The translations under genes and the position numbers were made by a program. From Arthrobacter nitrophenolicus (lineage in GTDB: Bacteria > Actinomycetota > Actinomycetes > Actinomycetales > Micrococcaceae): a DNA stretch of 64,000 nucleotides. Of the stretch, positions 61,988 to 64,000 are shown piece after piece (position 1 is the first letter of the stretch; every line of letters begins with the position of its first letter). The DNA lies in assembly GCF_000332815.1 (NCBI RefSeq), contig NZ_AOFD01000015.1, forward strand, positions 1 through 64,000, read 5' to 3'. The notes below the pieces were generated by a model. It was not told the origin of the DNA. It worked only from the letters and a program-made list of their open reading frames with translations, and did no database searches.

Positions 61988-62322
61988 GCTGTTCTGGGCC
62001 GGAGGGCATCATGGATCCGCAGGAGCCGCCAGCGGCCACTGCGGATATGGCGGGAAAGGTCAAGGGTCAGCGGTTCTTCGGTGGCATTGCTGCCGGCGGC
62101 GCCGTCCGGGGCAGGCAATACCTGCACCCGCCAGATTTCATGGTCCACTATCCCGGGGCCGCTCCCCAGGGGTGCCCTGCTGTCCTCTGCCCACCACTGC
62201 CGCCGCTCATACCAGCGCATTGGTTCGGCGCAGACATCGTAGGACCGGCCGCCCCAGGTAAGGCTTACAGGCTGGCCTTCCGGCGAGCACAGGACATCAA
62301 CGGATTCGCTGAACATGCCCAT
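61984..62322 (-). CDS. DUF6504-family protein, co-transcribed with dnaE2
   Basis: A 112-residue protein. It has MFSESVDVLCSPEGQPVSLT, RSYDVCAEPMRWYERRQWWA and a basic end, SRHIRSGRWRLLRIHDALRP. This matches small proteins (DUF6504) found next to imuB or dnaE2 in actinobacterial SOS operons. No catalytic motif is visible, and the role, maybe an accessory of the mutasome, is not established. The ATG at 62322 has GGGAGG four bases upstream; ATG 62316 is also possible. It is the first gene after the LexA box and is coupled to dnaE2. Confidence 0.72.
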   Translation of the reverse strand: MGMFSESVDVLCSPEGQPVSLTWGGRSYDVCAEPMRWYERRQWWAEDSRAPLGSGPGIVDHEIWRVQVLPAPDGAAGSNATEEPLTLDLSRHIRSGRWRLLRIHDALRPRTA

Positions 62323-62343
62323 GCCGCCTCCCGGAATAACCTG

Positions 62344-62366
62344 ACCCTATTCGAATATGTGTTCGA
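62344..62366 (-). promoter_or_regulatory. LexA (SOS) box and -10 element for the DUF6504-dnaE2 operon
   Basis: TCGAATATGTGTTCGA at 62351-62366 matches the actinobacterial SOS box TCGAAC-N4-GTTCGA at 11 of 12 fixed positions. On the minus strand TAGGGT (62344-62349) follows directly and could be the -10 box, placing the LexA site in the promoter. It lies 29 bases before the DUF6504 start, so the operon should be induced by DNA damage. Confidence 0.8.
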
Positions 62367-62481
62367 ACAGTTCAAGTCTACGCCGGGTTCAGCCTGATGC
62401 ATAGAAATGGGCAGCAGGGCTTCCCCGCCGTTACCGGACAAGGGGGTGGACGGAGCGTAAAGCAGGGAGCAGGATGGAGCC

Positions 62482-62870
62482 ATGGATACCCAAGACGCAC
62501 TCCTCAAGCAGGCAAGCCTCAAAGCACAGGACTCCACCTCGTGGCCACCTTCGATATCGACGGCACTATTCCCGGATCCGGCGCATACGTGGTGGGACTG
62601 GTCGGTGCCACCCCGGATTATTCGTCGCAGCGGCGGCTGTGCATCGAGTTCATGAACGGGGAGGCCATTGCCTTCTACTCGTTCAACCGCGAACAGGGGG
62701 TCGAGGAGAACTATGACCTGTCCGGCGTAACCCACTCCGACAGCACCATCACCGGGCATTTCCCCAAGGCCGCCATCAATGGACTCGGCCAGGGGCATGT
62801 CATCTCCGCCTTCAGCGAGGCGGACGGCCGGGAGTTCCAGCACGGCGTCCCGGTAGAGGAAGCCCTGTAA
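62482..62870 (+). CDS. Unknown small conserved-type protein (one apparent frameshift)
   Basis: Not recognised. The corrected 129-residue product starts MDTQDALLKQASLKAQD and continues LHLVATFDIDGTIPGSGAYV, SQRRLCIEFMNGEAIAFYSF, NREQGVEENYDLSGVTHSDS and TITGHFPKAAINGLGQGHVI. It looks like a compact soluble alpha/beta domain, with no signal or membrane segment. One C is missing at about 62,532 (GACCTCCAC); without it the start does not join the conserved part. GGATGGAG precedes the ATG. A strong terminator overlaps its stop codon. It is divergent from the SOS operon, but the LexA box lies over 100 bases away. Confidence 0.6.
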
Positions 62871-62884
62871 GGCTTCCTCTTTTT
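62855..62884 (+). terminator. Intrinsic terminator overlapping the stop codon of the unknown gene
   Basis: AGAGGAAGCC (62855-62864) and GGCTTCCTCT (62871-62880) form a perfect 10-base stem with a 6-base loop, followed by TTTT (62881-62884) and then GTTG. The stop codon TAA (62868-62870) is in the loop. It also lies downstream of the chorismate mutase gene on the other strand. Confidence 0.88.
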
Positions 62885-62934
62885 GTTGCCCGGGGTTTTT
62901 CTTGCCCGGACTTTTTTTGCCCTGGCGCGGGCGG

Positions 62935-63255
62935 TCAGCTGGATTCTTTGTGGACCCGCATCTCGAGTTCAATAAAGCCCGAGATCATGGCCCGGTACGT
63001 GGATTCCACGATGTCCGGGTCAATGTCCTTCTTCTCAGCCGCCGAGCGGACGTGTTCGATGATCCGTTCCACGCGGTCGGGCGCACGGACCTCCGCGTCG
63101 TCGCCCTTCAGGGTGCCGGCGATGCGGATCAGCCGTTCGCGGCGGGCGATGAGGGTGACAATCTGGTCATCCACCTCATCCACAGCAACCCGGACGGCAG
63201 CGAGCTGTTTCTTATCGGCCAAAGCGTCCCGATCGTTTCCTTGAATAGTTGCCAT
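62935..63255 (-). CDS. AroQ-type chorismate mutase
   Basis: A 106-residue all-helical protein. AAVRVAVDEVDDQIVTLIAR, RRERLIRIAGTLK and VERIIEHVRSAAEKKDIDPD give the AroQ arrangement; VESTYRAMISGFIELEM forms the third helix. It would convert chorismate to prephenate for tyrosine and phenylalanine, or act in isochorismate metabolism (PchB-like). The ATG at 63255 is preferred; longer frames upstream would run into the promoter of the VOC gene. Divergent from the VOC gene by 19 bases. Confidence 0.8.
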   Translation of the reverse strand: MATIQGNDRDALADKKQLAAVRVAVDEVDDQIVTLIARRERLIRIAGTLKGDDAEVRAPDRVERIIEHVRSAAEKKDIDPDIVESTYRAMISGFIELEMRVHKESS

Positions 63256-63274
63256 CGTCTGACAGTATCGAAGC

Positions 63275-63697
63275 ATGCAGCCAAGAGTCGACTTCATTTC
63301 ATTGGGCGTCCGCAGCGTTCCAGCGTCCAGGGCGTTCTACGTGGATGGCCTGGGCTGGCCGGTCCACAAGGAGGTTCCCGGGGACGTGGTGTTCATCCAG
63401 GTCAACCATGGCCTGGTGCTCTCACTCTGGGACGCGGGCCAGATGCAGGCGGAAGCCGGCGTCAGCGCCCCCGGCCCGGTCCCCAGCATCACCCTGAGCC
63501 ACAACCTTGGCAGCACGGAGGAAGTGGACCAGGTGATGGCCGAGGCGGCAGCAGCGGGCGCCGCCGTCGTCGCCGAACCGGTGACCCAGCCGTGGGGCGG
63601 CTACAGCGGCTATTTTGCCGACCCGGACGGATTCCGCTGGGAAGTGGCGTACAACCCCACCTGGGCAGTGGACGACGCCGGCACAGTCACCGTTTGA
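63275..63697 (+). CDS. VOC-superfamily (glyoxalase/bleomycin-resistance fold) protein
   Basis: A 140-residue protein with two beta-alpha-beta-beta-beta units: VDFISLGVRSVPASRAFYVD and GLGWPVHKEVPGDVVFIQVN in the first half, SITLSHNLGSTEEVDQVMAE and GGYSGYFADPDGFRWEVAYN in the second. The conserved YF-x-DPDG-x-x-WE near the C terminus is typical. The substrate cannot be predicted. TTGAAT (63241), a 16-base spacer and CAGTAT lie just before the ATG, so the mRNA may be leaderless; the -10 fit is weak. Converges with the SRAP gene 25 bases away. Confidence 0.82.
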   Translation: MQPRVDFISLGVRSVPASRAFYVDGLGWPVHKEVPGDVVFIQVNHGLVLSLWDAGQMQAEAGVSAPGPVPSITLSHNLGSTEEVDQVMAEAAAAGAAVVAEPVTQPWGGYSGYFADPDGFRWEVAYNPTWAVDDAGTVTV

Positions 63698-63722
63698 CCG
63701 GTCCCCCGGCAGGGCGGGCCTG

Positions 63723-64000
63723 CTAGAACAGTGCCTCCACGGGCCGGATCAGATCCGGGCCGTTGTTGCGCACGTTGCCCACTTCCTTGCCCACGGACTC
63801 CACGAGCCAGTCCGCAGCAACATCCTTGACGCCGGACCGCACCAGATCCACCAGCCGGCCGCATCATCAGCTTCCGGGTCCAGCCAGGCCTGCATGGTGG
63901 CCTTGTCCATGGGCAGCGGAACCCGGTCGTGCAGCGCTGTCAGCTTCCCGAACACTGTCGACTCTGATCCCGGCGGCGGTGTGTCAGTTGTCAGGATGGA
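63723..64000 (-). CDS. SOS-response-associated peptidase (SRAP, YedK/HMCES), C-terminal part (one apparent frameshift)
   Basis: The 3' end of a gene that continues off the right edge; about 92 corrected residues are here. SILTTDTPPPG, LTALHDRVPLPMDKATMQAW and LDPEADDA match the C-terminal half of SRAP proteins, in which the conserved His of LHDRMP is part of the active site. These proteins protect abasic sites in single-stranded DNA by covalent attachment. One base is missing at 63856 (GCCGGGCTG), otherwise the tail is wrong; corrected it ends NNGPDLIRPVEALF at 63723. Its nearness to the dnaE2 operon is suggestive, but its own promoter is outside the window. Confidence 0.75.

Overview
The window is high-GC DNA with closely packed genes, frequent GTG and TTG starts, and gene order typical of Actinomycetota. 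The protein families and the order of the pyr, aro, sec-ruv and pdx-thrS blocks point to Micrococcaceae, probably an Arthrobacter or Pseudarthrobacter species. No tRNA, rRNA, insertion sequence, prophage, CRISPR array or origin was recognised. Nearly everything is chromosomal core, and no stretch over 300 bases lacks a gene.

Left third (1-13,720, all minus strand). Read in the direction of transcription it is a pyrimidine operon, pyrR-pyrB-pyrC-small membrane protein-carA-carB-pyrF, followed by mihF, gmk, rpoZ, coaBC, metK and the start of priA, with many 1-8 base overlaps. A PyrR-type RNA loop sits directly before the pyrR ribosome-binding site. Divergent from it lies a PrsW-family membrane protease with a promoter that predicts a leaderless mRNA.

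Middle (15,188-31,613). A CbbX/SpoVK-type AAA ATPase is followed on the minus strand by a run transcribed rarA, rpsD, a DUF948 protein, a small membrane protein, alaS, ruvX, mltG, aroE, aroC, aroK, aroB, a TPR-like protein, efp and nusB. It mixes translation, wall synthesis and the shikimate pathway. A plus-strand acVLRF1-type peptide-release factor and a GNAT acetyltransferase come next.

Right part (31,688-64,000). aspS and hisS are followed by a plus-strand group (membrane-anchored cyclophilin, DUF349 protein, AbiEi-like protein). Then come relA (minus), the block pdxT-yebC-ruvC-ruvA-ruvB-yajC-secD-secF (listed left of each other, transcribed right to left), murT-gatD (plus), a CapA-type lipoprotein, an M3 peptidase, pdxS, pgsA, a HIT protein and thrS. 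The end holds an SOS-type pair (DUF6504 protein and error-prone polymerase DnaE2) behind a clear LexA box, an unknown small gene, a chorismate mutase, a VOC protein and the 3' end of an SRAP (YedK/HMCES) gene.

Quality warning. Sixteen genes, most of them essential, carry 22 apparent single-base losses, each consistent with a G or C run being one base short. This looks like consensus error and not gene decay. These genes are annotated as whole CDS spans, with the break position given.
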